A stretch of 64,000 nt of DNA, from the NCBI RefSeq assembly GCF_014650775.1, contig NZ_BMVP01000016.1:62001-126000 (forward strand), read 5' to 3'. Positions 33,329 to 41,966 of this stretch are shown piece by piece (the stretch's first letter is position 1; every line of letters starts with the position of its first letter). The notes under the pieces are model-generated. The model was not told where the DNA came from and did not search any database. It saw only the letters and a program-made list of their open reading frames with translations. Made by a program: the position numbers and the translations under genes. This stretch comes from Streptomyces cirratus. GTDB lineage: Bacteria; Actinomycetota; Actinomycetes; Streptomycetales; Streptomycetaceae.

Positions 33329-35730
33329 TGGGCTTCCCCTCTCAGGTGGCGCCAGACCTTCTCGGGGGTGAGGGGCATGTCGATGTGCCGGACGCCCAGG
33401 TCGCCGAGGGCGTCCACGACGGCGTTGACGACGGCGGCGGCGGGCGGCACGGTGGCGATCTCGCCGGCCCCCTTCGCGCCGAGCGGGTTGTGCGGGCTGG
33501 GCGTGGTCGTCTTGTCCAGGGTGAAGAAGGGCACGTCGGCTGCGCGCGGCAGGGCGTAGTGGTTCAGGTCGGAGCTGATGAGCAGCCCGTCCTCGTCGTA
33601 TTCGGCGGCTTCCATGAGGGCCTGGCCGAGGCCGTGCACGATGCTGCCCTCGATCTGACCGCGGACGATCTTCGGGTTGCCGATGTTGCCCGCGTCGTCC
33701 ACGGCGGTGTAGGCCACCACCTCGGTCTCGCCGGTCAGTTCGTCGATCTCGACCACCGCGACGTGCGTCCCGAACGGATAGTTGAAGTCCGGCGGGTCGA
33801 AGTGGGTGGTCTCGTCCAAGGCGGGTTCGATCTCGGGAGGCAGTCCCCAGCCGTACCACATGGCCATCGCCAGCTCGGCGAAGGTCTTCGCGTTCTCCTC
33901 GTTGCCCTCTTCGTGGACGCCTCCGCCCTCGTAGACGACCTTGTCCTCGGGAACGCCCAGGAAGACGGCGCCCGCCTTGACGAGCTTCGCCTTGAGTTTG
34001 CGGGCGGTGAGGGCGACGGCCGGCGCGGCCATGCTGTAGGAGCGCGAGCCGTAGGTGCCCTGCCCGTACGGGGCCTTTTGCGTGTCCCCCTCCAGGACCT
34101 GGACCTGCGCCGGGTCGATGCCGAGTTCGTCGGCGGCGACCTGCGCGAAGACGGTGGCGTGGCTCTGGCCGGTGGAGGCGGAGCCGACGGTCACGGTGAC
34201 CTCGCCGGTCGGGTGGACGCGGATGTTCGCGCTCTCCCAGGTGCCGCCGAGCATGCCTTCCTTCGACATCCGGGTGGAGGGGCCCACGCCGCAGATGGCG
34301 ACGTAGGAGGCGATGCCCACGCCGAGCCGCTTGCCACGGGTCCGGGCCTCCGTCTTGCGGGCGGGCATGTCGGCGTAGCCGGACAGCTCGATGGCCCGGT
34401 CGAAGTTCAGCCGGTAGTCACCGGAGTCGTACGTCCAGCCGAGGCCGTTGTCGTACGGGAACTTCTCCTTCGGCACGAGGTTCTTGCGCCGCACGGCCGC
34501 CGGGTCCATGCCGATCTCGAAGGCGTACCGGTCGACGAGGCGCTCCATCAGGAACGCGGCCTCGGCGCGCCCGCTGCCGCGCTGGGCGCCGAGCGAGACG
34601 GTGTTGGTGAAGGCGGCGTAGACCTCGCAGAAGGCGGCGGGAATGTCGTACATGCCGCTGATGGAGCGTCCCATCAGCGCGGTGGCGACGCCGGGGCCGA
34701 TGGTGGAGGGGTAGGCGCCCAGGTTGGCGTAGCTGGTGGCGCGCACGGCGGTGATGCGGCCGTCGCGGGTGCCCGCGAGGGTGACGTGCTGGCGGTGGTC
34801 GCGGCCCTGGACGGTGGAGTTCATCAGGCCGGTGCGGGTGTCCACCCACTTCACCGGCCGGCCGAGCGCCTTGGAGAGCAGCAGGACCAGCGCCATGTCG
34901 GGGTAGAGGTAGCCCTTGGTGCCGAAGCTCCCGCCCACGGTCGGGGCGATCACGCGCAGCTTGTTGAAGGGGATGCCGAGGACCAGCGCGGCGAGCAGGA
35001 ACCGGTGGTTGTGCGGACCCTGGGTGGAGGCGTACAGGGTGTACTCGTCGGTCGCGGCGTTGTAGTCGCCGACCGCGCCCCGGGGCTCGATGGGGCTGTT
35101 GATGGTGCGCTGGTTGACGAGGTCGAGCTCGACGGTGACTTCGGCCTCGGCGATGGCCGCGTCGGTGCGGTCCTTGTCGCCGCAGGTCCAGTACGCGTTC
35201 AGGTTGCCGGGGACGGCCTCGTGCAATTGGGGCGCACCCTCGGCGAGGGCCTCGTCGGCGCGGGTGACCACGGGCAGCGGCTCGTACTCGACGGTGATGG
35301 CGGCGAGGGCCGCGGCGGCCTGGCGCGGGGTCTCGGCGACGACCACGGCGATCGGGTCGCCGACGTGCCGGACGCTGTCGCCGGTCAGGACCGGGCGGGC
35401 GCCGGGAAGTCCGTAGGGGTGGGGCGGAAAGTGGCTCTCGACCCCGCCGGGTATCCAGATGCAGGGCAGGGGCATGACATCAGTGAAGTCGGCCGCGGTG
35501 GCCACTTTCAGCACGCCGGGCAGCTCCTGCGCGGCCTTGGTGTCGATGGACAGGATCCTCGCGTGGGCGACCGGACTGCCGAGGATGGCCATGTGCGCGG
35601 TGCCCGGCAGGTCGATGTCCGCGACGTACGTGGCCTCGCCGCGCAGCAGCTGCGGATCCTCGCGGATGTCCAGCGGCTGTCCCAGCACTCCGTTGCCCTG
35701 GAGAGCGCTCTCCCCCGTTACGGCGGTCAT
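33325..35730 (-). CDS. Molybdenum hydroxylase large subunit (xanthine dehydrogenase/CoxL superfamily)
   Basis: An 801-residue molybdopterin cytosine dinucleotide-type catalytic subunit. The aldehyde-oxidase a/b hammerhead is at the start and the Mo-cofactor domain follows, with APTVGGSFGTKG, GQGTYGSRS and the C-terminal GAKGAGE with the catalytic Glu (about 757). The active-site loop reads GAQRGSGR (381-388), neither the AYxCSFR of true CO dehydrogenase nor the AYRGAGR of form II, so CO oxidation is very unlikely. An aldehyde or N-heterocycle is plausible, given the aldehyde dehydrogenase next door. AGGAGG before the ATG. Confidence 0.9.
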   Translation of the reverse strand: MTAVTGESALQGNGVLGQPLDIREDPQLLRGEATYVADIDLPGTAHMAILGSPVAHARILSIDTKAAQELPGVLKVATAADFTDVMPLPCIWIPGGVESHFPPHPYGLPGARPVLTGDSVRHVGDPIAVVVAETPRQAAAALAAITVEYEPLPVVTRADEALAEGAPQLHEAVPGNLNAYWTCGDKDRTDAAIAEAEVTVELDLVNQRTINSPIEPRGAVGDYNAATDEYTLYASTQGPHNHRFLLAALVLGIPFNKLRVIAPTVGGSFGTKGYLYPDMALVLLLSKALGRPVKWVDTRTGLMNSTVQGRDHRQHVTLAGTRDGRITAVRATSYANLGAYPSTIGPGVATALMGRSISGMYDIPAAFCEVYAAFTNTVSLGAQRGSGRAEAAFLMERLVDRYAFEIGMDPAAVRRKNLVPKEKFPYDNGLGWTYDSGDYRLNFDRAIELSGYADMPARKTEARTRGKRLGVGIASYVAICGVGPSTRMSKEGMLGGTWESANIRVHPTGEVTVTVGSASTGQSHATVFAQVAADELGIDPAQVQVLEGDTQKAPYGQGTYGSRSYSMAAPAVALTARKLKAKLVKAGAVFLGVPEDKVVYEGGGVHEEGNEENAKTFAELAMAMWYGWGLPPEIEPALDETTHFDPPDFNYPFGTHVAVVEIDELTGETEVVAYTAVDDAGNIGNPKIVRGQIEGSIVHGLGQALMEAAEYDEDGLLISSDLNHYALPRAADVPFFTLDKTTTPSPHNPLGAKGAGEIATVPPAAAVVNAVVDALGDLGVRHIDMPLTPEKVWRHLRGEAQ

Positions 35731-35734
35731 GGCC

Positions 35735-36247
35735 TCACACCTCCTGTCCGGGCGCGGTGGCGGCGCTTTCCCCGGCGCGGGCGGCGGAGCAGGCGCGCTG
35801 CACTCCGCGTACGACGCTGTGGTAACCGGTGCAGCGGCACAGGTTGCCGGTGAGCCACTCGCGGATCTCGGGCTCGGTGGGCGCCTCACGGCCTGCGGTG
35901 TTGTCCACGAGTTCCCCGAGGGCCATGACCATGCCGGGGGTGCAGAAGCCGCACTGGGTGCCGTGCTCTTCGCGCAGGGCCTCCTGGAGGCCGGTGAGTT
36001 CACCCCCGAGGGTGGTGACGCCCTCGATGGTGGTGACCCGGGAGCCGGCGGCCGATGCGGTGAGGACCAGGCAGCTCTTGACGGACCTGCCGTCGATGCG
36101 GACGACGCAGGTGCCGCACTGGCCAGTGTCGCAGCCGACCTTGGTGCCGGTCAGACCCAGGCCGTCACGGAGCCGTTCCACGAGCAGTTCGTTCGGCGGG
36201 GCCGAGAACTGCTCGGGTCTTCCGTTCACGTTCAGTGAGAGATCCAT
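35735..36247 (-). CDS. Molybdenum hydroxylase iron-sulphur subunit (CoxS-like)
   Basis: A 170-residue two-domain protein carrying two [2Fe-2S] clusters. The plant-type ferredoxin site is GCDTGQCGTC plus a later SC, and the helical-domain site is CGFC with CRCTGY. It relays electrons from the molybdenum centre to FAD. It ends four bases before the large-subunit ATG, and its own start overlaps the end of the preceding reductase-like gene by 16 bases. Confidence 0.94.
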   Translation of the reverse strand: MDLSLNVNGRPEQFSAPPNELLVERLRDGLGLTGTKVGCDTGQCGTCVVRIDGRSVKSCLVLTASAAGSRVTTIEGVTTLGGELTGLQEALREEHGTQCGFCTPGMVMALGELVDNTAGREAPTEPEIREWLTGNLCRCTGYHSVVRGVQRACSAARAGESAATAPGQEV

Positions 36248-36846
36248 GCGAGCGCCTGCGCTTCCGTGAGCGGCCGGTTGAAGAGGGGTCCGCCGGGCTG
36301 CTGGAGAATTCCTCCGGAGTGCAGCGGACCGGTGTCGACGGGGGCGAATCCCAGGTCCGAGATGATTCCCGCGACGATTTCCTTCGCTTTTCCGTCGTCT
36401 CCCGCCGTGAAATGGGCCAGTCGTTCGCCCCCTGCGGTACCGGCCACGGCGAGGGTTTCGAAATGCATCGTGTTCAGGGATTTCACGACCCGGGCGCCGG
36501 GGTACCACTCGGCGACCATGTCGCTGGAGCCGCGTCCGCCGAGATCGGCGGGGGTCCCGGGGCCGCCGAACGCGTTGGTCGCGTCCACCAGGACCTTGTC
36601 CTGCACCACGTGCGGCGGCAGCAGCCCCCGCACGTGGTCGAACGGCACCATCAGCACCACGAGGTCGGCCCGGCCCGCGGCCTCGGCGGGCCCGGCCGCC
36701 GAGGCCGCGGCGCCGAGTTCGGCCAACAGCGGGGCCAGGGTCCGGGGCCCGCGGGCGTTGGCGAGCACGACCTCGTGGCCGGCGGCGACCAGGATCCGTG
36801 CGAGTACCGTGCCGATCCGCCCGGCGCCGATGATGCCTGTCCGCAT
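36232..36846 (-). CDS. NADPH-dependent F420 reductase-like protein
   Basis: A 204-residue Rossmann protein. It begins GIIGAGRIGTVLARILVAAGH with ANARGP after strand 2, matching the F420-binding/NADP oxidoreductase family (F420H2:NADP oxidoreductase and relatives), and continues with VKSLNTMHF. Family members transfer hydride between F420 and NADP or, in divergent cases, reduce other substrates. It could recycle cofactor for the oxidations encoded around it. Sits nine bases after the aldehyde dehydrogenase gene. Confidence 0.8.
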   Translation of the reverse strand: MRTGIIGAGRIGTVLARILVAAGHEVVLANARGPRTLAPLLAELGAAASAAGPAEAAGRADLVVLMVPFDHVRGLLPPHVVQDKVLVDATNAFGGPGTPADLGGRGSSDMVAEWYPGARVVKSLNTMHFETLAVAGTAGGERLAHFTAGDDGKAKEIVAGIISDLGFAPVDTGPLHSGGILQQPGGPLFNRPLTEAQALAWISH

Positions 36847-36855
36847 TGACGCTCC

Positions 36856-38349
36856 TCAGTCCATGCCGATCCAGACCGACTTGGTCTGGGTGTAGCTTTC
36901 GAGGGATTCGGGCCCGCACTCACGGCCGTAACCGGAGGCCTTGTAGCCGCCGTAGGGCACGGAGGGGTCGTACTGGTTGTAGCAGTTGACCCAGACGGTG
37001 CCCGCCTTGATCTGCGAGGCGACCCGGTGGGCGCGCCGCAGGTCCTTGGTGTGCACCCCGGCGGCGAGGCCGTAAGCGCTGTCGTTGGCGATGCGTACGG
37101 CGTCCTCCTCGGTGTCGAAGGGAATGATCGACAGGACCGGGCCGAAGATCTCCTCCTGGGCGATCCGCATCCCGTTGTCGACGCCGGTGAAGACGGTCGG
37201 CAGGAAGTACAGGCCGCCCGACAGGCCCGGGCCGGCGCCCTCGGGGGTCCATCCGGTGCCGCCGGTCCGCAGGACGGCGCCTTCCTTCTCGCCGATCTCG
37301 ATGTACGAGCTGACCTTGTCGAACTGGCCGCGGTGGGCCAGCGGCCCGAACAGGGTGGCCGGGTCGCGGGGGTCTCCGGGCTTGAGGGCGGCGGCCCGCC
37401 GTACCAGCCGTTCGACCAGTTCGTCGTGGACGGGGCGCTGGAGCAGCAGCCGGGAGCCGGCGGTGCAGATCTCGCCCTTGTTGTAGTAGATGCCGAAGAA
37501 GGCCAGTTCCTCGGCGGCGTCGAGGTCGGCGTCGGCGAAGACGATGTTGGCGGACTTGCCGCCCAGTTCCATCGTGACCTTCTTGAGCGTGCCGGCCGAC
37601 TTGCGGATGATGGCCTGGCCGACGGCGGTGGAGCCGGTGAACGCGATCTTGTCGATGCCGGGGTGGTCGGTGAGGGTCTCCCCCAGTTCCACGCCCGGTC
37701 CGGTGATGACGTTCAGCACCCCGTCCGGGATCTCCGCCTCCTGGAACAGCTCGGCGATCTTGAGTGCGGTGAGCGGGGTGGCCGGGGACGGCTTGTGGAC
37801 GACCGTGTTGCCCGCGGCGAGGGCCGGGGCGATCTTGGTCATCGACAGCAGCAGCGGGAAGTTGAAGGGGGTGATGGCGCACACCACCCCCAGCGGTTCG
37901 CGCAGGGTGTAGGCGAGCTGGCCGCCCGCCGGCGCCCTGGAGGAGCCGTCGACACGGGTGACCGCGCCCGCGTAGTAGTGCATGAGCTGGGCGGCCATGG
38001 GGGCGTCGACGGTGCTGGAGAAGGCGAACGGTTTGCCCATGTCCACCGTCTCCAGCAGGGCGATCTCCTCGAGGTCCCGCTCGATGAGCTCCCCGACCCG
38101 GTTCAGCCGCAGCGCCCGTTCCTGGGCGGACAGTCTGCTCCAGGGGCCCTCCTCGTACGCCGCCCGGGCGGCGGCCACGGCCGCGTCCGCGTCGGCGGCA
38201 GTGGCCTGGGCCACCGGCACGATCTCCCGCCCGTCCACGGGACTGACGTCCGGTTCGGTCCGGCCGTCCTGGGACGGGACCCATCTGCCGCCGATGAAGA
38301 GTTTCCCGGGGTTGGCGAGGGGCTGGCCGCTCAGCTCACGCTTGGTCAT
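36856..38349 (-). CDS. NAD(P)-dependent aldehyde dehydrogenase
   Basis: A 497-residue class-2-type aldehyde dehydrogenase. It has ITPFNFPLLLSMTKIAPALA (cofactor region), FTGSTAVGQ, the general-base Glu in TMELGGKSANIVF (about 260) and the catalytic Cys in GEICTAGSRLL (about 294). Full length and no lost residues. It oxidises an aldehyde to its acid; betaine-aldehyde-like or phenylacetaldehyde-like enzymes have similar motifs, and no preference is readable. Part of the 24-gene directon. Confidence 0.94.
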   Translation of the reverse strand: MTKRELSGQPLANPGKLFIGGRWVPSQDGRTEPDVSPVDGREIVPVAQATAADADAAVAAARAAYEEGPWSRLSAQERALRLNRVGELIERDLEEIALLETVDMGKPFAFSSTVDAPMAAQLMHYYAGAVTRVDGSSRAPAGGQLAYTLREPLGVVCAITPFNFPLLLSMTKIAPALAAGNTVVHKPSPATPLTALKIAELFQEAEIPDGVLNVITGPGVELGETLTDHPGIDKIAFTGSTAVGQAIIRKSAGTLKKVTMELGGKSANIVFADADLDAAEELAFFGIYYNKGEICTAGSRLLLQRPVHDELVERLVRRAAALKPGDPRDPATLFGPLAHRGQFDKVSSYIEIGEKEGAVLRTGGTGWTPEGAGPGLSGGLYFLPTVFTGVDNGMRIAQEEIFGPVLSIIPFDTEEDAVRIANDSAYGLAAGVHTKDLRRAHRVASQIKAGTVWVNCYNQYDPSVPYGGYKASGYGRECGPESLESYTQTKSVWIGMD

Positions 38350-38382
38350 GGCTGCCTTCCGTGTCGGGGTGCGGGGGGCCTG

Positions 38383-39123
38383 TCAGCCCTTCGCGAGCTG
38401 CGCTAAGAAGGTCTCGGCGAGGGCCTTGGAGGAGTACGGGTTCTGGCCGGTGGTGAGCTTGCGGTCGACGACGACGTGGGAGTCCCAGATCGCCTCGGCC
38501 TTCTCGTAGCGGGCGCCGAGGCGGGTGAGTTCGGCCTCCAGGATCAGCGGGAGCCGGCCGGCCATGTTGGTGACGAGCTCCTCGCTGTGCGAGAAGGCCG
38601 TCATCCGGTAGCCCTCGAACGGCCAGCGGCCCTCTCCGTCGCGCAGCGCGAGGAGCGAGGTGTGGCCGTGGCAGACGGTGGCCAGCGGCTTGTCCTGGGC
38701 GATGGCCCATCGCAGGATCTGGGCCAGCTCGTCGGACTTGGGCAGGTCCCCGATGGCGCCGTGGCCGCCGCTGACGTAGATCCCGTCGTAGTCGGCGATG
38801 TCCTTCTCACCGAGGGCTTCGAGCGCGATCGGGTTCTTGAGCTGCGGGGTGTTCTCGATGACCCGTACGTATTCCGCCGCGTTGGCGGCGTCCTCGTCGG
38901 GGGAGCCCGCCGGGCGGACCCACTGGAGGAACTGCGGGTCGATGCTGGTCTGGTCGACCGTCGGGGCCTGGCCGCCGATCGTCGCCACGTCGACGGTGTG
39001 GCCGGCGGCGCGGAAGAGGGTGTAGGGCACGACGAATTCCTCGGCCCAGAATCCCGAGGGGTGCTGTTCCCCGTCGAGCAGATGGAGCGTGGCCTTTGCC
39101 GTCATGACGACGAGGATCTTCAT
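38383..39123 (-). CDS. DJ-1/PfpI-superfamily protein (Hsp31/class I GATase-like), copy A
   Basis: A 246-residue protein with a DJ-1 nucleophile elbow, ATVCHGH (C151, H152), and an early acidic GFWAEEF (E28/E29). Related proteins act as glyoxalase III, deglycase or chaperone, detoxifying methylglyoxal and similar carbonyls. One of three different DJ-1 family genes in the directon. The gap to the MinD-like gene before it is about 70 bases, the longest in the run. Confidence 0.85.
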   Translation of the reverse strand: MKILVVMTAKATLHLLDGEQHPSGFWAEEFVVPYTLFRAAGHTVDVATIGGQAPTVDQTSIDPQFLQWVRPAGSPDEDAANAAEYVRVIENTPQLKNPIALEALGEKDIADYDGIYVSGGHGAIGDLPKSDELAQILRWAIAQDKPLATVCHGHTSLLALRDGEGRWPFEGYRMTAFSHSEELVTNMAGRLPLILEAELTRLGARYEKAEAIWDSHVVVDRKLTTGQNPYSSKALAETFLAQLAKG

Positions 39124-39193
39124 GACTGATCTCCTTGTTCTGGAATCGCTGCCGATTCAACACGGCCCCCGCGGGGGGCGTAAGGGGGGAGCG

Positions 39194-39937
39194 TCAGGCG
39201 CGTGATACTTCGTCACGTGCGTCCAGCGCCGAGATGATGGTGCGGAATTCACCGACCAGGGGGTGGTCGGGATGGGCTTCTGCGAATATGCGCTCGCCGT
39301 ACAAGGCGGCCATTTCCGGTACGTACGGAAGGATTCCGGCCAGGGGTGCGCCGTAGACCTCCTCGGCGCGCCGGCGGGCGTCCACCCGGTCGATGCCCTC
39401 AGGGGCCATGCTCAGGACGAGGGCCCGGCGGCAGGCCAGGCGCCCGGCGAGGGAGACGGTCTCCTCGACCCCCGAGAGGTCGACGCGGTCGGCGCGCGCC
39501 AGGATCACCACCACGTCGGCGCTGGCCATGGCCGTCACCGACTCGTTGTTGAGTCCGGCGTGGGTGTCGAGCAGTAGCACGTCGAGGGCGTAGTGCTCGG
39601 CGAGCCGGTCGAAGCCCTCGGGCAGCAGCCCCACGTCGTAGCCGGTGGACATGAGCTCGCGCAGGGCCGCCGTCCCGGTCCGGGCCGGTACCACGTACAG
39701 CCCCGGTACGCCGGTCTGCCGGGCGGCGGCCTCGATCTCGCAGCGGCCGAGGAGGTAGTCGGCCAGGGAGGCGCCGGGCGCGAGCCGGAACAGCAGGTCC
39801 AGGGTGGGCGACTGGATGTCGGTGTCGACCACCCCCACCCGGCTCCCCCCGGCCGCGATCAGCAGCGCGAGGTTCGCCAGTACCGATGACTTCCCGGTAC
39901 CGCCGCGGTGTGAGTGCACCACGATGGTGCGGGTCAT
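39194..39937 (-). CDS. MinD/ParA-like P-loop ATPase
   Basis: A 247-residue deviant Walker-A ATPase. HSHRGGTGKSSVLANLA (about 8-24) has the signature KGGxGKS-like loop with Arg in place of the first Lys, DTDIQSP is the A' strand, and LLLDTHAGLNNES holds the Walker B Asp. No partner ParB or MinE is nearby. It shares one base with the phosphatase stop (TGATG), so it is likely part of the signalling group. Its target is unknown. Confidence 0.87.
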   Translation of the reverse strand: MTRTIVVHSHRGGTGKSSVLANLALLIAAGGSRVGVVDTDIQSPTLDLLFRLAPGASLADYLLGRCEIEAAARQTGVPGLYVVPARTGTAALRELMSTGYDVGLLPEGFDRLAEHYALDVLLLDTHAGLNNESVTAMASADVVVILARADRVDLSGVEETVSLAGRLACRRALVLSMAPEGIDRVDARRRAEEVYGAPLAGILPYVPEMAALYGERIFAEAHPDHPLVGEFRTIISALDARDEVSRA

Positions 39938-41187
39938 CAGGCCGCCGCCATTCGGTCCGCGTGCGGCCCCCGCGCCGCACGTGGCCGGTGCAGGGCCAGC
40001 ATGGTGACGTCGTCGTGCTGTTCGGCGCTGCCGGTGTGCTCGCGCACCGCCAGGTCGATCCGGTCGACGACGTCCTTGCCGCTCGCCGGGGGCCCGCCGA
40101 GCAGTTCCAGCATCCGCTCGTCGCCGAGGAAGGTTCCGTCCGAGCAGCGGGCCTCGGGTACCCCGTCCGTGAACACGAAGAGGGTGTCGCCCGGGTTCAG
40201 CTGGGCGTAGCCGAGGGTGTAGACGCAGTCGGGCAGTACGCCGACGGCCGGTCCGGTGACGTCGAGCGGTACGGGCACGTCGCCGGAGCCGGACAGCAGC
40301 AGGGGCGGGTTGTGGCCGCCGTTGATGTAGACGAGGCTTCCGGTGAGCGGGTCGAGCACGCCGAAGAACAGGGTGGCGAAGTAGCCCTGCCGCAGGTGGT
40401 TGCGGGTGAGGTAGCCGTTGGTGGCGGTGACCGCGTTGAGCAGCGGGGTCGCCCCGACGACTGGGGTGCGGCGGCTGCCGCCCGTGCGGCCCGCCGCCAT
40501 CAGGTGCTGCAGGCCGCTGTTCTCGGCGGTGTGCCGCAGCAGCGAGCGGATGAGGGCCATGAACAGGGCCGCTCCGACGCCCTTGTCGCAGACGTCGGCG
40601 ACGACCACCGCGAGCCGACGGCCCCGGGACATCTCGAAGACGTCGTAGAAGTCCCCGGCGACCTGCCGTGCGGGCCGGAAGCGTACGTCGATCTCCCAGC
40701 CCGTCGGGACGGGCAGCGATTCGGGCAGGAAGCCGGCCTGGATCTCCCGGCCGATCTCCAGCTCCTTCTCGTAACCCATCAGTTCGGCGCGGGCGTCCGC
40801 CTCGCGCAGGGTGCGGCCGAGCCCGGCCCGCTCGGAGCAGCTGTGCAGCCGGGCGCCGACCAGGGCCGGCAGGAACGGCGGTACGAGGTAGTCGTGGCCG
40901 AGCCGCACGTGGTGTTGCAGTGCGGCGAATTCGGTCACCGTCCAGACGACCACGATCGGGGCCCCGGCCCAGCGGCGCAGCCGGCGTACGGCTGACCGGA
41001 TGCTTTCGCCGTCGGCCTCGGCCGGGGCGAGCAGGACGTCCGCGACGGGCAGCACTTCCAGTGGGCCGCGCAGCAGTTCCCCGAGGGTGCGGGGGACGAG
41101 TTCCGCGTCCATCAGCCTGAGCGCGTCGAGCAGCTCGGGCGTGGGAGGCGGGTACTCGTCGAGGATGATCACGGTCGTGGAGGGCAT
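39937..41187 (-). CDS. PP2C (SpoIIE-type) serine phosphatase, RsbU/RsbP-like
   Basis: A 416-residue protein with a degenerate receiver-like N-terminal part (about 1-115), a short coiled stretch, and the PP2C domain (about 165-400). Metal-binding acidic motifs are GDFYDVFE, VADVCDKGVGAALFMA and EQHDDVTMLAL. Such phosphatases dephosphorylate STAS anti-anti-sigma proteins, and a STAS protein and an RsbW-like kinase sit immediately upstream. Starts inside the end of the kinase gene (19-base overlap). Confidence 0.93.
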   Translation of the reverse strand: MPSTTVIILDEYPPPTPELLDALRLMDAELVPRTLGELLRGPLEVLPVADVLLAPAEADGESIRSAVRRLRRWAGAPIVVVWTVTEFAALQHHVRLGHDYLVPPFLPALVGARLHSCSERAGLGRTLREADARAELMGYEKELEIGREIQAGFLPESLPVPTGWEIDVRFRPARQVAGDFYDVFEMSRGRRLAVVVADVCDKGVGAALFMALIRSLLRHTAENSGLQHLMAAGRTGGSRRTPVVGATPLLNAVTATNGYLTRNHLRQGYFATLFFGVLDPLTGSLVYINGGHNPPLLLSGSGDVPVPLDVTGPAVGVLPDCVYTLGYAQLNPGDTLFVFTDGVPEARCSDGTFLGDERMLELLGGPPASGKDVVDRIDLAVREHTGSAEQHDDVTMLALHRPRAARGPHADRMAAA

Positions 41188-41633
41188 GGGTCCGTCCCCT
41201 CAGCCTTCACAGTCAGCGTGCTGGTGTTCCGGCCGTCCATGCGCGCGTAGCTGTATTCGTCCACGCTGGTGAGTGCCAGGTGGATGCCGAGCCCGCCGAC
41301 CCGCCGCCGCTGCGGTGGTACCCCGGTGGCGGGGGGCAGGCAGCCCTCGACGGGGTCGAAGGGGGGTGCGGTGTCCTCCAGGACGATCCGCACTCCGCCG
41401 GGGCCGGAGCGGCCGCGGACGGTGATGCGTCCGCAACCGCCCCGGTACCCGTGCATGATGATGTTCGTGGCCAGCTCGTCCACGGCCAGCCGGATCCGGT
41501 ACGTCGCCTGCTTGCCCAGGCCCGCCCGGCCGGCCAGCCGCAGGACGAACGCGGCGATCTCGCCCAGCGCCCCGATCTTCGCGGGCACGTCCAGTACGGA
41601 GGGTTTGCTCGCCGGCTCGACCATGTCGCCCAC
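41169..41633 (-). CDS. RsbW-like ATP-binding serine kinase / anti-sigma regulator
   Basis: A 154-residue GHKL protein with the N box DELATNIIMHGY (about 51-62), a VLEDTAPPFDP Asp motif and GGLGIHLALTSVDE. RsbW/SpoIIAB relatives phosphorylate a STAS partner and, when free, bind a sigma factor. No sigma gene is adjacent. The GTG at 41633 or an ATG nine bases later may be the start; neither has a strong ribosome site, so coupling to the STAS gene five bases upstream is likely. Confidence 0.88.
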   Translation of the reverse strand: MGDMVEPASKPSVLDVPAKIGALGEIAAFVLRLAGRAGLGKQATYRIRLAVDELATNIIMHGYRGGCGRITVRGRSGPGGVRIVLEDTAPPFDPVEGCLPPATGVPPQRRRVGGLGIHLALTSVDEYSYARMDGRNTSTLTVKAEGTDPCPPRP

Positions 41634-41638
41634 GGCCG

Positions 41639-41950
41639 TCAGTCGTCGGAGAGCTGGATGCTCCGGTCCAGTCCGGCGGTGCGGATGGTCCGGGAGACGG
41701 GCTCGATGGCGCCGACCACCTTGATGGTGACGTGGTCGGCCACCTTCTGCTGGGCGAAGACCAGGGAGCGCAGTCCGGCGCTGGCCATGTAGCCGACGCC
41801 GGCCATCCGGATCTCGACGGTGCTGGTGCCGTGGCCCGCGGCCTTCTCGATGGTCTGGTGGAAGTCCGGGGCCGTCTTGGCGTCCAGCTCGCCCTCCAGT
41901 TCGATCACGGTGGTGTCACCCTCGATGCTCAGGGTCACGGAAAGCGGCAT
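41639..41950 (-). CDS. STAS-domain anti-anti-sigma factor, copy A
   Basis: A 103-residue RsbV/SpoIIAA-like protein. GELDAKTAPDFHQTI (about 20-34) is the first helix region, and MASAGLRSLV (about 56-65) carries the conserved phosphorylatable Ser. Phosphorylated by the adjacent RsbW-like kinase and dephosphorylated by the PP2C protein in the expected partner switch. AAGGAG before the ATG. Lies between glgX and the kinase. Confidence 0.92.
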   Translation of the reverse strand: MPLSVTLSIEGDTTVIELEGELDAKTAPDFHQTIEKAAGHGTSTVEIRMAGVGYMASAGLRSLVFAQQKVADHVTIKVVGAIEPVSRTIRTAGLDRSIQLSDD

Positions 41951-41966
41951 GACAGGTCTCCTTCGG

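Noticed and set aside
33325..36247. Aerobic carbon monoxide dehydrogenase
   Set aside because: The active-site loop lacks the AYxCSFR motif and subunit order differs from coxMSL.
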